From positions 3,722,501 through 3,786,500 of the forward strand of contig NC_073352.2 of the NCBI RefSeq assembly GCF_027580225.2: DNA of 64,000 nt. The letters are read 5' to 3'. Origin of the DNA: Misgurnus anguillicaudatus (taxonomy: Eukaryota > Chordata > Actinopteri > Cypriniformes > Cobitidae). The notes beneath the pieces are model-generated. The model saw only the letters and a program-made list of their open reading frames with translations. It was not told the origin of the DNA and made no database searches. Of the stretch, positions 33,468-46,466 are shown piece after piece. The translations under genes and the position numbers were made by a program. Within the stretch, counting starts at the first letter, position 1. Each line of letters opens with the position of its first letter.

Positions 33468-34757
33468 CCGGTCCTACTTGCTGTGAACACAAGTTTTTGT
33501 TTTAGATTGTGTCTATTTGAGTGTGCTTAATGCGTTCTTTTTTGGACACAAAGTAACTTTATTTGGCAATATACATGATTTAAGTAATAAAAAAATCAAG
33601 ATAAGGATTTTTATTGTTCCATCTGTTTCTCCTGTATGCTTGATAAATCTTGCGTGTGTTTTGTATCAGGGGTTTCCAAACTTTCAACCCAACAGATAAT
33701 CTCAAAATCCACCATTTAAATAAAATAGAAATATAGAGGGAAACGCAAACACATCCGTTCCCTTTCAGTAGTTTTGAATTACAAGGCTGCAGAGAACAGT
33801 GCACTATGGCAGACTTATAGGCTAGTGAGGATTTAATTATATTATTTTATTATAGTTAGTCGTGAACTAAAGTGGGCCATGAAACTCCAGGGCTGAAAAT
33901 GAGTCCCACTCCGGCCCTGATATTCTATTATGTTAAATAAATATTCCAATTTTCAAAATCAAAAAATCATCCTGACCAGTCCTCGAAAATGACAAAATGT
34001 AACAAAGTGTCAAACGCGTTAACCAGTCACAATGCCAAATGTATAAAAATAAGTCTAATTCGTGCGCTAAATTTATATCTGCAACATCATGCTGCAACAA
34101 ACTGAGATGCGAGGAGCACATGCACTTAAACACTGATGTGTGTGTTCCCATTCTTCATCCACTCAAATACAGACATGTCTGCTCGTCCATATTCTTTAAA
34201 GAAACTAAAACGTGTCTATGATTTACATTCTTCATCCATTGAAACACAGATCTGCGCCCACACATTCTTAAAGTGCTGAAACACAGACAGTTCTACGCAT
34301 TCACATTCTTTACGTGCTGAAATATCTTGGCCCTTTCTTTAATTTCTGCTGGCATGCCCGAAAAATTTATTTTGGTGATAATTGTAACAAAGTTCGAAAA
34401 GTCAATGTTTATGCATCATGAAGCAAAAGTATAGAATGTTACATTGTATGAACTAAAATTCAAGTTTCTCATCTTTTTCTGCACTTAAATCAGTTTGTCC
34501 TATTTATTTTTGCAGTTTATACAAACCACAGTGGAATAAGATCCAATCAACCAAATCATCATCATGTCACCATCTAGGTTATCTATAGACCCAAAATATG
34601 TAGTCCATCTATGAGTAACCCACATCGAGGCAAAATAAACTTAAATTTGGTTACATGTCGTTATAACTTGAGATGTCTGATAATCCAAAATGTAAGTCAT
34701 CAGTGATTACAAGATGTTTGGTTTCATTTATTTCTTATTCTTATTAATGCACTGAGA
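33468..34757. other. No gene recognised
   Basis: AT-rich. Around 34090-34320 'cattctt' and 'acacagat/acacagac' words recur loosely (34150, 34230, 34265, 34305), a degenerate tandem of about 40-80 bp. No coding evidence. Confidence 0.35.
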
Positions 34758-34989
34758 GGCAGTTTCCCAGACAAGGCTTAAGTGCAGTCCAAGAAAAAAT
34801 GCTTGTTTGAGTTGTCTTAACTAAAAAACACTTGATATACTGTATCTAAAAATATATCATTGCCTTTGTTTCGTCTCAAAATGCATACCAGTATTGTTTT
34901 TTGTAAAGATTGTTAGTAAAAACTACTTAAAACGCTAATATAACTAAGGCATCCTGAATTAATCTAAAACCTGTCCGGGAAACTGTCCC
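34758..34989. mobile_element. MITE, family 'CAGGGATTAG', copy B
   Basis: Diverged relative of the unit at 11897-12144, with left end GGCAGTTTCCCAGACAAGGC and right end CCTGTCCGGGAAACTGTCC mirrored. Confidence 0.7.
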
Positions 34990-35009
34990 TGAAAGTTACA
35001 TTGAGCTCG

Positions 35010-36175
35010 TTTACATGCACACCAATAATGCAATTATTTCCAATAATCAGAGTAAGGACTTAATCGCAGTAAGATGTTTATATGACTGGAGCTACAGTAA
35101 CCTCTTCACTCCTGTTTACATGCAAGTTTTATTTTCTGATTACTGTATTTACACACATTCCAATGCAGAGCACAAGTGATAAACTCACATATATGGTCCA
35201 CTGTTTTAATTTACACGTTGTTATGGATGTATTTCTTATCTGATAAAGACAGAAATATTATGACAGTGCCTGTAAAGGGCGTTCACATTAAAACCATAAC
35301 TATAAAAATATAGTTTTAAAAATCTTTGTATATTAAAAATAATAGCAGAGTTCACACAACAACTATAACGATAGCGATTTTGGCACATGATGAACGATAA
35401 ACCATTGACAGCCAATCAAATCTATTTGAACTTGAAGTGCACGCGGATTCTATAACATAAAATTACCTCAGGTATTCAGCGCTGATGCAGTTGCTTTGAA
35501 ATTTACTGCTTTTTCTACATCACACTAACTACGCCGAAAGGTAGGATATTATTACACAAACTACTACATTCATTGTTTAGTTACGCGAAACGCAGCGAGT
35601 TGAGGACATCTCCTGGTTTCCTGCTGTGTAAATGCAACAAGAACAGCATATGTACATATTCAGTGACATGTAAACAATTGCAAAAAAAGTTTTTTTTACA
35701 AGAAAATCCAATATTAGGTAATGCCGCGCTCGTTGAGCGAATTAGCATGAACTTATCATTATGGTGTGGTCACTTATATATTTATCGTTATAATTATCGT
35801 TATAATGTCCCTTAAAGGTTTTATACACTGCTGTCGTGTTATTTGAGCTATTTCTGGATGAAGGCAGAATGCTGACAGTGAGTCGTGTTCAGGTAAAACT
35901 TCCTAAAGTCAAGTTTAAAACAAATTCGTGCTTAAGGTGCGTGACTAAAACACACGTGCACTTATAAATGCGATTAAAGCGTTTACATGGATGCATACTG
36001 CAATTAAAATGGCGTACGCCACCTCTTTTAATGCGATTATACTTACTGCGATTATGAGCTTAATCTCATTATTTTTATCAAAATATTGCGTTTACCTGAG
36101 GTAAAGTATAATCGCAGTATTGCCAAAATCCCATTATAATCGCATTATTAGGGTGCATGTAAACGTGGTCATTGA
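35010..36175. mobile_element. Inverted-repeat element (CGTTTACATGCAC ends) with a nested insertion
   Basis: The left end GAGCTCGTTTACATGCAC and right end GTGCATGTAAACGTGGTC are inverted, and AATAATGC and TAATCGCAGTA words face each other further in. About 35275-35820 is probably a second element: it starts with GGGCGTTCACATTA and ends in TTATCGTTATAATGTCCC. Non-coding throughout. ATT lies outside both ends but is too short to prove a duplication. Confidence 0.65.
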
Positions 36176-36249
36176 GATGTGGGATATAAACATAGGCAGA
36201 ACACAAGTGTGAACATAGCACTGCAGTATGTAACACTCATTATTGGCAA

Positions 36250-36465
36250 ATCAGTAAACACAATAACCGGGGGTGTGCATTATGTTCAAATAATAACCTT
36301 GTTGTAAGAGGAATAATTGACTTAATTGTTCTTTGAATTATTTGAAAATAATGCACATCCGCGGTGTAACGGCACTCGTTGCGCATTACCACGTTGGGTG
36401 TGCATTATTTTCTTATAATTCAACGGCTTGTTGTCAATTATTCCTTACTTAAACCATTAAAAAAA
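36250..36465. repeat. Inverted/direct repeat of GGGTGTGCATTAT
   Basis: GGGTGTGCATTATGTTCAAA at 36270 and GGGTGTGCATTATTTTCTTA at 36398 are direct copies, with the related AATAATGCACATCCGC between them in inverse orientation. Related to a segment near 4350. Confidence 0.55.
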
Positions 36466-37674
36466 TATGCAGGTCTTGTGTAGTGTTTATAGTGTGTGAT
36501 GCAATGAAAGATGTGTTTCATGCACAGTGATGCCAAAATGACTATTTGCTGTTTCAGCATTTCTTATGCAACAGATTGAAGGCAAAACCAATTAGAAATT
36601 TTCAGCTGTGTTTGTTGAAGTGTGACTGTGTCAGGCCATCGCTTACATAACAGCGTAACACATCAGACTGTAATGGAGCTTTAAGATTCATGTGTGAACG
36701 TTGTGTAAAAACACAATCAATGTATTTCAGAGCAGAACAGAGACAGGTAGAAGAATGAGAAAAATAAAAACTCTAAAGCGAAACTCATCGGATTAAACCA
36801 CGGAGACACTATTTTTTTTATGTATTTAGGACTTTCCACTGTTTTCCATACAAAGCAATATTCAGGGGTTAAAGAAAACCATCAAACCTTACATGAGATG
36901 CATATGTGCATCATTTTTCAGACGATGACATTTTCAGTTATTTTAGAAAATGTTTTAGATCTTTCAGTTAATCAAATGTGAAGTTATGGGGTCCACGACC
37001 TTCAAGACCAAAAAATGTGCATTCATCCTTCACAAAATAAATCCAAACGGCTCCACGATGATAAACAAAGGCATTCTGAAGGTAATCCGCGCAGTTTCGT
37101 TGTAGAAATATCCACATTTAAAACTCCAAAATAACTCGCATCCGGTAATGCCCCCATCTTAGTCGCGTCCACATTCAAGATCAGAGCTTTACGCAGCGTA
37201 CGGAGGTTACTCTGCTGCTGCTCTGTGCCCCCGCCCTCCGAATTTGTCATACGTCACTAAGAAAAGTGTGTACACTAAGCTAATACTCTTTTCTGAATAC
37301 AATTTCAATTTCAATTTTATTTATAAAGCGCTTTTCACAATACTCAATTGTTTCAAAGCAGCTTTACATTAATAGAAGCAGTAAAAGCACAGAAAAACGA
37401 CAGATAGCATAACATAATACACAATAGCATAAGCAGTCAAATTTGCTGCGGCTATGACGCGACATTATGAGCGAGCATATTACTAATGTAACGTCTAGAA
37501 GAAGAAGCTAAGTTAAGCCAAAGCAGGCTACCTCCCCGGGGTAAAAAACCCCCTAGGAGAAAAAAAACAAAAACCCCGGGTTGTTTAGCCGAGAAAATAA
37601 AAATAAAAGTCCTAGGAGGGAAAAACCCTTGGGAGATATACATGTATATACACACATATAAACGGACAAGGAGC

Positions 37675-37737
37675 TTAAGCGGAGATTAAGCGGAGATTAA
37701 GCAGAGATTAAGCAGAGATTAAGCGGATATTAAGCGG
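37675..37737. repeat. 11-bp tandem repeat (TTAAGCGGAGA)
   Basis: Nearly six copies of TTAAGCGGAGA with G/A changes at two positions. Confidence 0.9.
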
Positions 37738-38100
37738 GTCCTGCCGGTGGTCGTTGGTCAGGCATCAGCTGGGCATCACATTGAAGGACGACCAGTAGAT
37801 CAGAGGTGTGCCGACTGTCACATCTACCGGAACTGGGTCTGTTTGTCCCATTGTCCTCAGGGTCAATGGGACCCAGGGACGAGACAGGGAGAGAAAAACA
37901 AAATCAAATTAGCGTAGGGGCCGTTCACATGTAATGCAAGTGTCACACAGTGATGTGGTTTAATCAGCTTAGTTTCAGACAGACTAACTATTGAGGCATA
38001 ATTGTTTTATCCACAGTTGAGGATTTTGCAAATTGGGGGCCCACTGCGACGGTATATATGGTAACTAAGGGTCACCTTCCGATTTTTAAGAGAAAATGAA

Positions 38101-41074
38101 ACCTGTCGACCCGTTTGACTAAGGCCTGTAACCCCACTGTCGTCGTTAATGCAGGTTCAGTGGCAAACGGGTCTATATTGCATACTATTTACAAGATCAC
38201 GAGAAAACGCCAACATCGCAACCTGACCATACGTGTCAACCCGTTTGACTAAGGCTGGAGGCCCCACTGTCGTCGTTAATGCAGGTTCAGTGGCAAACGG
38301 GTCTGTATGGCATACTATTCACAAGACACAAGAAAGCGCCAAAATCGCAACCCGACCATACGTGCCAACCCGTTTGACTAAGGCCGGAAGCCCCACTGTC
38401 GTCGTTAATGCAGGTTCAGTGGCAAACGGGTCAGTATGGCATACTATTCACAAGACCGCAAGAAAACACCAAAATTGCAACCCGACCATACGTGCCAACC
38501 TGTTTGACTAAGGCCGGAGGCCCCACTGTCGTCGTTAATGCAGGTTCAGTGGCAAACGGGTCAGTATGGCATACTATTCACAAGACACAAGAAAGCGCCA
38601 AAATCGCAACCCGACCATACGTGCCAACCCATTTGACTAAGGCCGGAAGCCCCACTGTCGTCGTTAATGCAGGTTCAGTGGCAAACGGGTCTGTATGGCA
38701 TACTATTCACAAGACACAAGAAAGCGCCAAAATCGCAACCCGACCATACGTGCCAACCCGTTTGACTAAGGCCGGAAGCCCCACTGTCGTCGTTAATGCA
38801 GGTTCAGTGGCAAACGGGTCTGTATGGCATACTATTCATAAGACACAAGAAAGCGCCAAAATCGCAACCCGACCATACGTGCCAACCCGTTTGACTAAGG
38901 CCGGAAGCCCCACTGTCGTCGTTAATGCAGGTTCAGTGGCAAACGGGTCTGTATAGCATACTATTCACAAGACACAAGAAAGCGCCAAAATCGCAACCCG
39001 ACCATACGTGCCAACCCATTTGACTAAGGCCGGAAGCCCCACTGTCGTCGTTAATGCAGGTTCAGTGGCAAACGGGTCTGTATGGCATACTATTCGCAAT
39101 AGAAAGGAAGCGCCAAAATCACAACCCATCCATACGTGCCAACCCGTTTGAATAAGGCCAAAAGCCCCACTGTCGTCGTTAATGCAGGTTCAGTGGCAAA
39201 CGGGTCTGTATGGCATACTATTAACAAGACACAAGAAAGCGCCAAAATCGCAACCCGACCATACGTGCCAACCCGTTTGACTAAGGCCGGAAGCCCCACT
39301 GTCGTCGTTAATGCAGGTTCAGTGGCAAACGGGTCTGTATGGCATACTATTCACAAGACACAAGAAAGCGCCAAAATCGCAACCCGACCATACGTGCCAA
39401 CCCGTTTGACTAAGGCTGGAAGCCCCACTGTCGTCGTTAATGCAGGTTCAGTGGCAAACGGGTCTGTATGGCATACTATTCGCAATAGAAAGGAAGCGCC
39501 AAAATCACAACCCATCCATACGTGCCAACCCGTTTGAATAAGGCCAAAAGCCCCACTGTCGTCGTTAATGCAGGTTCAGTGGCAAACGGGTCTGTATGGC
39601 ATACTATTCACAAGACACAAGAAAGCGCCAAAATCGCAACCCGACCATACGTGCCAACCCGTTTGACTAAGGCCGGAAGCCCCACTGTCGTCGTTAATGC
39701 AGGTTCAGTGGCAAACGGGTCTGTATGGCATACTATTCACAAGACACAAGAAAGCGCCAAAATCGCAACCCGACCATACGTGCCAACCCGTTTGACTAAG
39801 GCCGGAAGCCCCACTGTCGTCGTTAATGCAGGTTCAGTGGCAAACGGGTCTGTATGGCATACTATTCACAAGACACAAGAAAGCGCCAAAATCGCAACCC
39901 GACCATACGTGCCAACCCGTTTGACTAAGGCCGGAAGCCCCACTGTCGTCGTTAATGCAGGTTCAGTGGCAAACGGGTCTGTATGGCATACTATTCGCAA
40001 TAGAAAGGAAGCGCCAAAATCACAACCCAACCATACGTGCCAACCCGTTTGACTAAGGCCAAAAGCCCCACTGTCGTCGTTAATGCAGGTTCAGTGGCAA
40101 ACGGGTCTGTATGGCATACTATTCGCAATAGAAAGGAAGCGCCAAAATCACAACCCGACCATACGTGCCAACCCGTTTGACTAAGGCCGGAAGCCCCACT
40201 GTCGTCGTTAATGCAGGTTCAGTGGCAAACGGGTCTGTATGGCATACTATTCGCAATAGAAAGGAAGCGCCAAAATCACAACCCATCCATACGTGCCAAC
40301 CCGTTTGAATAAGGCCAAAAGCCCCACTGTCGTCGTTAATGCAGGTTCAGTGGCAAACGGGTCTGTATGGCATACTATTCACAAGACACAAGAAAGCGCC
40401 AAAATCGCAACCCGACCATACGTGCCAACCCGTTTGACTAAGGCCGGAAGCCCCACTGTCGTCGTTAATGCAGGTTCAGTGGCAAACGGGTCTGTATGGC
40501 ATACTATTCACAAGACACAAGAAAGCGCCAAAATCGCAACCCGACCATACGTGCCAACCCGTTTGACTAAGGCCGGAAGCCCCACTGTCGTCGTTAATGC
40601 AGGTTCAGTGGCAAACGGGTTTGTATGGCATCCTATTCACAAGACACATAAAAGCGCCAAAATCGTAACCCGACCATACGTGCCAACCCGTTTGACTAAG
40701 GCCGGAAGCCCCACTGTCGTCGTTAATGCAGGTTCAGTGGCAAACGGGTCTGTATGGCATACTATTCGCAATAGAAAGGAAGCGCCAAAATCGCAACCCG
40801 ACCATACGTGCCAACCCGTTTGACTAAGGCCGGAAGCCCCACTGTCGTCGTTAATGCAGGTTCAGTGGCAAACGGGTCTGTATGGCATACTATTCGCAAT
40901 AGAAAGGAAGCGCCAAAATCACAACCCGACCATACGTGCCAACCCGTTTGACTAAGGCCGGAAGCCCCACTGTCGTCGTTAATGCAGGTTCAGTGGCAAA
41001 CGGGTCTGTATGGCATACTATTTGCAATACAAAGAAAGCGCCAAAATCACAACCCAACCATACGTGCCAACCCG
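38101..41074. repeat. 129-bp satellite/minisatellite, about 23 copies
   Basis: Each unit contains 'ccccactgtcgtcgttaatg', 'caggttcagtggcaaacggg' and 'catacgtgccaacccg'. Two unit types differ in one segment: type A 'cacaagacacaagaaagcgc' (129 bp) and type B 'cgcaatagaaaggaagcgcc' (128 bp). They alternate in short blocks such as AAB and AAAB (copies 9-11, 12-15, 18-21). Copies 1-7 at the left are the most diverged and are type A-like. Within every unit ACCCGTTTG and CAAACGGGT form a 9-bp inverted pair. Because 129 is divisible by 3, long spurious frames run through type A stretches on the plus strand; these are not genes. Confidence 0.97.
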
Positions 41075-41425
41075 ATACAGAGGAGTCTAAGATGGCGGCG
41101 CTACCAGAAGCGAGTTATTTTGGTTTATACATTTTTAAATATGGATATTTCTACAACAGCACAGGGGGGATTACCCTCAGAAGACCTTTATTTATCATCC
41201 TGGAGCCGTTTGGATTTATTTTGTGAAGGATGGATTCACATTTTTTGGACTTGAAGGTCGTGGACCCCGTAACTTTACATTTAATTATCTGAAAGATCTA
41301 AAACATTTTCTAAAATAACTGAAAATGTATTTGTCTGAAAAATGATGGACATATGCATCTCGGACAGCTTGGGGGTGAGTAAATCATGGGTTTAATATCA
41401 TTTTTGGCCGAACTATCCCTTTAAG

Positions 41426-42344
41426 TAAATACAGTATACACTGTATGTGCAAAGTGACTGTTTGGTGCATATTGCACAGAAAACATCAAAGATTTCACAC
41501 GCTCCAATCTGACTGCTTGACTTTTAGGAGACCCCCAGGACCCTGAATCTGCAGAATAAACAGCTCCCAGTCTGCTACACTGAGTGCTTCACATGATAAA
41601 CCAGTTACTGAATTGGCCAATATTTTTTAAGTTTATGGTATCTAATCTTTGAAAATGCAAAGATAAGTGGAAATGCAGCTTCATTTCTTCCCCACCAGAG
41701 TTTATTTGCACATGGTTGTAAAGTCCACAGGACCATAGGATGTGCTGTTTCTTATGCAATTACCCAGCATGTCAGCGTTTTCCTGTACAGCATATGATAA
41801 AACTTTGAAAGGCCTCCAGCGATGAGGTCTAGCTGCGATTCTACATGCTCCTCTTCCTCATCTAGAGATTTAGCATGTAGTGTGCACACTGATAAGAGTT
41901 ATTTTTAACTGTGATCACTTAAAATGGATGTTCGCATCAGAAAATAATATCTTTCATCTCATAGCCTCATTTTATTTTTGTACATTACCATAACTGGTGT
42001 ATTTATGGGGATTTGTAAGCTTTTGTGCACATTTATAGTACCATCTGTAAAATGGATATTTACTGGCATTTTATTCTCTCAGACAGGGTAACACTATGGT
42101 GACATTATGTATTTCTGGCCTAAGTCAGTTCTTGTAGTTTATTCTTGGCAAATGAAAGAAAACTTCTAAGACAGCATGAGATTAAAAATCATGAATCATT
42201 GTTCTCCATCTGTCTATGACTGTGCAACTGTCTTCTGCCTGGCTGAGTGTGCTGTTGATTTATTCAAATAAATAACCCCTTACACACTGAAAACATTAGA
42301 CATCTTGAAGACACTTTATTTTGATAATCCACTTCAGACAGTTT
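41426..42344. other. No gene recognised
   Basis: Non-coding with no inverted ends noticed; a candidate stretch of host DNA. Confidence 0.4.
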
Positions 42345-42520
42345 AGTCTATACTACTATAGCTGTTTCCCAATTCGGGGCTGCGTCCCCTAAATGCTGAA
42401 TTGCAAGAACGATTGCGTCAAAGCAGCGTAACTGAAGGCCGGTAATGTCATCCCGATTCGAAGGCTACTTAAAATGTTGCCTTAAAATGCAACAATCTGT
42501 CCTCGAGCCTCGAAGGGTAG
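42345..42520. repeat. Dispersed repeat fragment (TTTCCCAATTCGGGGCTGCG)
   Basis: A CpG-rich start, TTTCCCAATTCGGGGCTGCG, and inner GAAGGCTACTTAAAATG resemble a common fish inverted-repeat family, but the mirrored end is not clear. Confidence 0.35.
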
Positions 42521-43069
42521 AACAAATGAATCATATACAGTCTAAGATATTCTGAGATTTATTGTGCGCCTTTAAAGGCTTGATATAATGGCAAGACATT
42601 TTTAAAATAAACCTTTAAAACCTTTGATAAATAAAAGTGTGTATTTTGCAGAAAAAGGTCCTTTGTTATAAATTATGTTTTGTATTAATCTGCAGTACTG
42701 TGCATTCTGCTTTTTACTTTTGTATATGTCTAAGGTTGATATACTTTTAGTTTAATCTACATCAGTGTGTCATAAGTTCTAGAAAAAAATTCTGATTGCA
42801 TAAAGTTGCATAATGCCTCTGCTGGGCACGCTGGGTGGGAAAAATAGGTGACGCAACTATGGGTCCTCTGTAGGCAGTTCAGTTCCCTTCATGGCTAAGT
42901 TAAATTACATTAACCCTCATTTCTAGTATGGGATACCATACTTGACAATCACATGGCTTTCACTCATTGTCCCAACACCTAAGGACAATTGCAATTTCAC
43001 AAAGTAGAAGTGTATTTCACTATAAATTAAAACATTGTAACTAGTCACAAGATCTAATGTGCACAGGAA
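42521..43069. other. No gene recognised
   Basis: AT-rich non-coding DNA. Confidence 0.35.
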
Positions 43070-43251
43070 CCCAGCTAACAGGGAACGTTCTTATAACTTT
43101 GGCTAACGTTCTGTTAAGGTTCTCCCAAAGATATCCAAAAACGTTCTTGCAATAACATTAGTAGAACGTTTCCCTAACGTTATCTGCAATTAATAAACGT
43201 CCTTAAAACTTCAGCATTAGAAACCTCGAGGAGGTTCCCAAAGCCACCCCA

Positions 43252-45041
43252 ATGACCAGACACACAAGGTAAGCATAATATTAAAATGCACTTTATTTAA
43301 TTTACTTAAAATAATAAATAGGGGAGAAAAAAAAGGGGGAACTTAAAATAACGGCCTCTTTAGGCTCTCGTCATCTCCACAGGCTGGATTTACGCAGTTC
43401 CTTTTCGTGTCACTCATTTTCTCTCTCTCTTTCTTCACAGTCAGCAGCGGGGACACAAGACACAGTTAGTTCAACTTGGCTTTCTCACATCTTCGCTGCA
43501 TACAGCCTACGGTAAGTATGAGGTTTGCTCTGTTCGTTTTCTCTGGACGAGCGCGTTGGTCACAGAGGGGTGTACACGTCGCACCGTCACACCAAGGCCG
43601 AGCGCTGCCCTCTCACGTCACCGTAAGGCGATCTTCCACCGGACAGGGGCGCCCCTTTGTAGGGACCTCGGGACGGGCGGGATTCCCTACACCAGGTTCT
43701 CTGCACAGTAAGTATTTCGTAGGTCAAAATATCCACAATGACATTATCTAGTCGTACTCACATATCCACTGGTTTCCCAGCTCTTCACCGCCGCTCTTCA
43801 GCAACCCCCAGATGTCTCAACAGGACTCGTTTCAGGGCACCACTCCGTCACTCGTAGCTAGAAGCACACTCACAACGTACAGTATGATAATTTTCCACCA
43901 GGGCCGACAGCCTCTTCGTTCTCCCAGACAAAGTGTATGAAGGCGGGGGTTTGTCTGACAAGACACACACAGCAATACACAGCAGAATCTACAGCACCAC
44001 GCTATAGTGAAAGTTTCCACAGCACAAAGACTCACCCACCACAATCGTGTACACACGAAGGACGCCCGTCTTCGCCCACCTTGCCCGAGTCCGATTGGCG
44101 ATGGAGCTCGCGGCCTTAGTGGTGATCTCGTCACTGTGGCTGGCTTCAAACAACAAATCTCCTCGGCTCACCCACCACGCTTCCTTAGGGGTAGGGCCGC
44201 TCTCCTTCTCCCGGAGGTATTTGCTAGAAGACAGGTTAGTAAATACACAGTGTCTGTACAACAATACGGTTACTCACTCGTCACTTTAAAGTGTTTGTCT
44301 CTCTCCTTTTTCTCTATTCCCCTCGACCAGCAACATCGATGCAGCAACAGTATGTCTCTTCCAGATACATCCACAACTTCTCCACAGTAGTACTCACACA
44401 ACTCCGTTTCTTCTCCTCTTAATGTATCTTCATTTGCGTTGTTTACGTTAGTCTTTCGACCTTTAAGGTCTACACTTACTTCCAAAGTCTGCTTCAACTT
44501 GAGAGAGAGAATCCGACCGCCACCAGTACCGCGTCGAGCGAACCCACACAATGCCAACAGTCACAACGCCCAGCAGTCACAGAAAGCACAACAGCACATC
44601 AGCACATCCGCTCCAAAAACACTTTTCGGGGTGCTCCTTTAAAGATCCACAGCTACCTTTCTTTCGCCTCCTGTGGCTCCGTCTTCTTTCCGTGCGCTTC
44701 CTAGCAGAGCCTGGATCAACAGAGCCTTCGGCTCTTCAAAAGGTGCGTGTCTTTACTCTGCCTTTGGCAAAGGAGCTTTCCCCGTGTCGATCGCTTCTCG
44801 TGTCTGACGCCCCTCCTTTGTGTTCCTACAGAGCTATTTATTTGTTTCCCTCTCACACAGCCTCCAATCACACTTCACTTCATAATATCTTTCACCTGTG
44901 GCTCGTAAAGCCCTGGTTGCGTTGCCCTGGAAACCAGGAAGTGAGCGAGTGCGTCGTCCAATATGGCCTGGGCGGAAACCACCTTCGAGCGGAACCGAGT
45001 TTCGCCAATTTCGGTTCCGCTCTATAAAAGTCACCCTGTGA
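43252..45041 (-). mobile_element. CpG-rich insert, possibly an LTR-type element on the minus strand
   Basis: This 1.8 kb differs sharply from its surroundings (CpG- and GC-rich, no AACGTT words). At its right edge the minus strand reads TGTCACAGGGTGACTTTTAT, which fits a TG start and a TATA-like box. At its left edge the minus strand has AATAAAGTGCATTTT, a polyadenylation signal. No gag, pol or envelope motif was found and no target duplication is clear. Several GTAAGT donor-like sites (43511, 43708) occur on the plus strand, so a plus-strand transcript is also possible. Long frames at 44007-45027 have no recognisable motif. Confidence 0.45.
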
Positions 45042-46348
45042 CATGTGTAATGTAACGTTCTTAAAACAGCAACATTGAAAACGTTACCATTTTGTATGTA
45101 ATATAACGTTCTTAAAACAGTAGCATTGCAAATGTTATAATTGCATTGTTAGCAGAACATTCTGCACACCCTAGCATTGAAAACGTTACCATTGTGTATG
45201 TAATGTAACGTTCTTAAAACGATAACATTGAAAACTTTACCATTGTGTATGTAATGTAACATTCTTAAAACGGTAGCATTGCAAACGTTATATTTGCTTT
45301 GTTATCAGAACATTCTGCACACCCTAGCATTAAAATGTTACCATTGTGTATGTAATGTAACGTTCTTAAAACGGTAGCATTGCAAACATTAAAATTGGTT
45401 TGTTAGCAGAACATTCTGCACACCCTAGCCTTGAAAACGTTACCATTATGTATGTAATATAACGTTCTTAAAACGGTAACATTGAAAACGTTACCATTGT
45501 GTATGTAATGTAACATTCTTAAAACATTAACATTGAAAACATTACCATTTTGTATGTAAGATAATGTTCTTAAAACGGTAGCATTGCAAACGTTATAATT
45601 GCTTTGTTATCAGAACTTTCTGCACACCCTAGCATGGAAAACGTTACCATTGTGTATGTAATGTAACGTTCTTAAAACTGTAGCATTGAAAACGTTATAA
45701 TTGCATTGTTAGCCGAACGTTCTACACACCCTAGCATTGAAAACGTTACTATTGTGTATGTAATGTAACGTTCTTCAAACGGTAGCATTGCAAACATTAT
45801 ATTTGCATAGTTAGCAGAATGTTCTTCATACCCTAGTATTGAAAACGTTACTATTGTGTATGTAATGTACTGTTCTTAGAACTGTAGCATTGAAAACGTT
45901 ACCATTGTGTATGTAATGTAACGTTCTTAAATTGATAGCATTGAAAACGTTTTAATTGCATAGTTAGCAGAACGTTCTTCATACCCTAGCATTGAAAATG
46001 TTACTGTTGTGTATGTAATGTAAAGTTTTTAAAACTGTAGCATTGAAAACATTACCATTATGTATGTAATGTAACATTCTTAAAACAGTAACATTAAAAA
46101 CATTATAATTGCAAAGTTAGCAGAATGTTCTTTATACCCTAGCATTGAAAACGTTACCATTGTGTATGTAATGTAACGTTCTTAAAACTGTAGCATTGAA
46201 AACGTTACCATTGTGTATGTAATGTAACGTTCTTAAAAGGGTAGCATTGACAACGTTTTAATTGCATAGTTAGCAGAACGTAATTCATACCCTAGCATTG
46301 AAAACGTTACTGTTGTGTATATAATGTAACGTTCTTAAAACAGTAAAA
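45042..46348. repeat. Tandem array with GTAATGTAACGTTCTTAAAA units
   Basis: About 25 repeats of a roughly 50-bp unit containing 'attgaaaacgttaccattgt' and 'gtatgtaatgtaacgttctt'. Some are expanded to about 100 bp by an added 'gcagaacattctgcacaccc' segment, so two unit types are interspersed. Confidence 0.9.
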
Positions 46349-46466
46349 TTAAATGAGTGATGTAACGGATTTGCCAGGTTTTTCCCTCACTCACTTCATC
46401 AGATCAAAATCACCCAATTACTAATCACGATCACCTGGCACACCTTATCATCTCTGCACCATTTAA

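Larger units (their letters stand above)
36895..41362. mobile_element. hAT-like inverted-repeat element carrying a satellite array
   Basis: About 285 bp at 36895-37180 are mirrored at 41080-41362. Shared blocks include 'gagatgcatatgtgcatcat', 'ttttagaaaatgttttagat', 'ggtccacgaccttcaag', 'aaataaatccaaacggctcc' and 'gccatcttag/cccatcttag'. To the right of the mirrored part the sequence continues to GGCCGAACTATCCCTTTAA at about 41403-41425, an end I recognise from a very common cyprinid non-autonomous hAT family; the left copy lacks this tip. The interior holds an 11-bp tandem repeat, a fragment of another dispersed repeat (about 37297-37420) and the 129-bp satellite. Confidence 0.75.

Noticed and set aside
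38101..41074. CRISPR-like array of regularly spaced repeats
   Set aside because: The whole 129-bp unit repeats with no unique spacers, the repeat is far longer than CRISPR repeats, there are no cas genes, and the genome is eukaryotic.
38233..41254. Six near-identical proteins of 90-182 residues across the satellite
   Set aside because: They are produced by a 129-bp tandem unit that preserves frame; frames stop wherever a 128-bp unit occurs, and there is no start context, splice site or codon bias.
44007..45027. Frames of 127 and 158 codons in the CpG-rich insert
   Set aside because: GC-rich DNA has few stops by chance; frames overlap on both strands and contain no domain motif.
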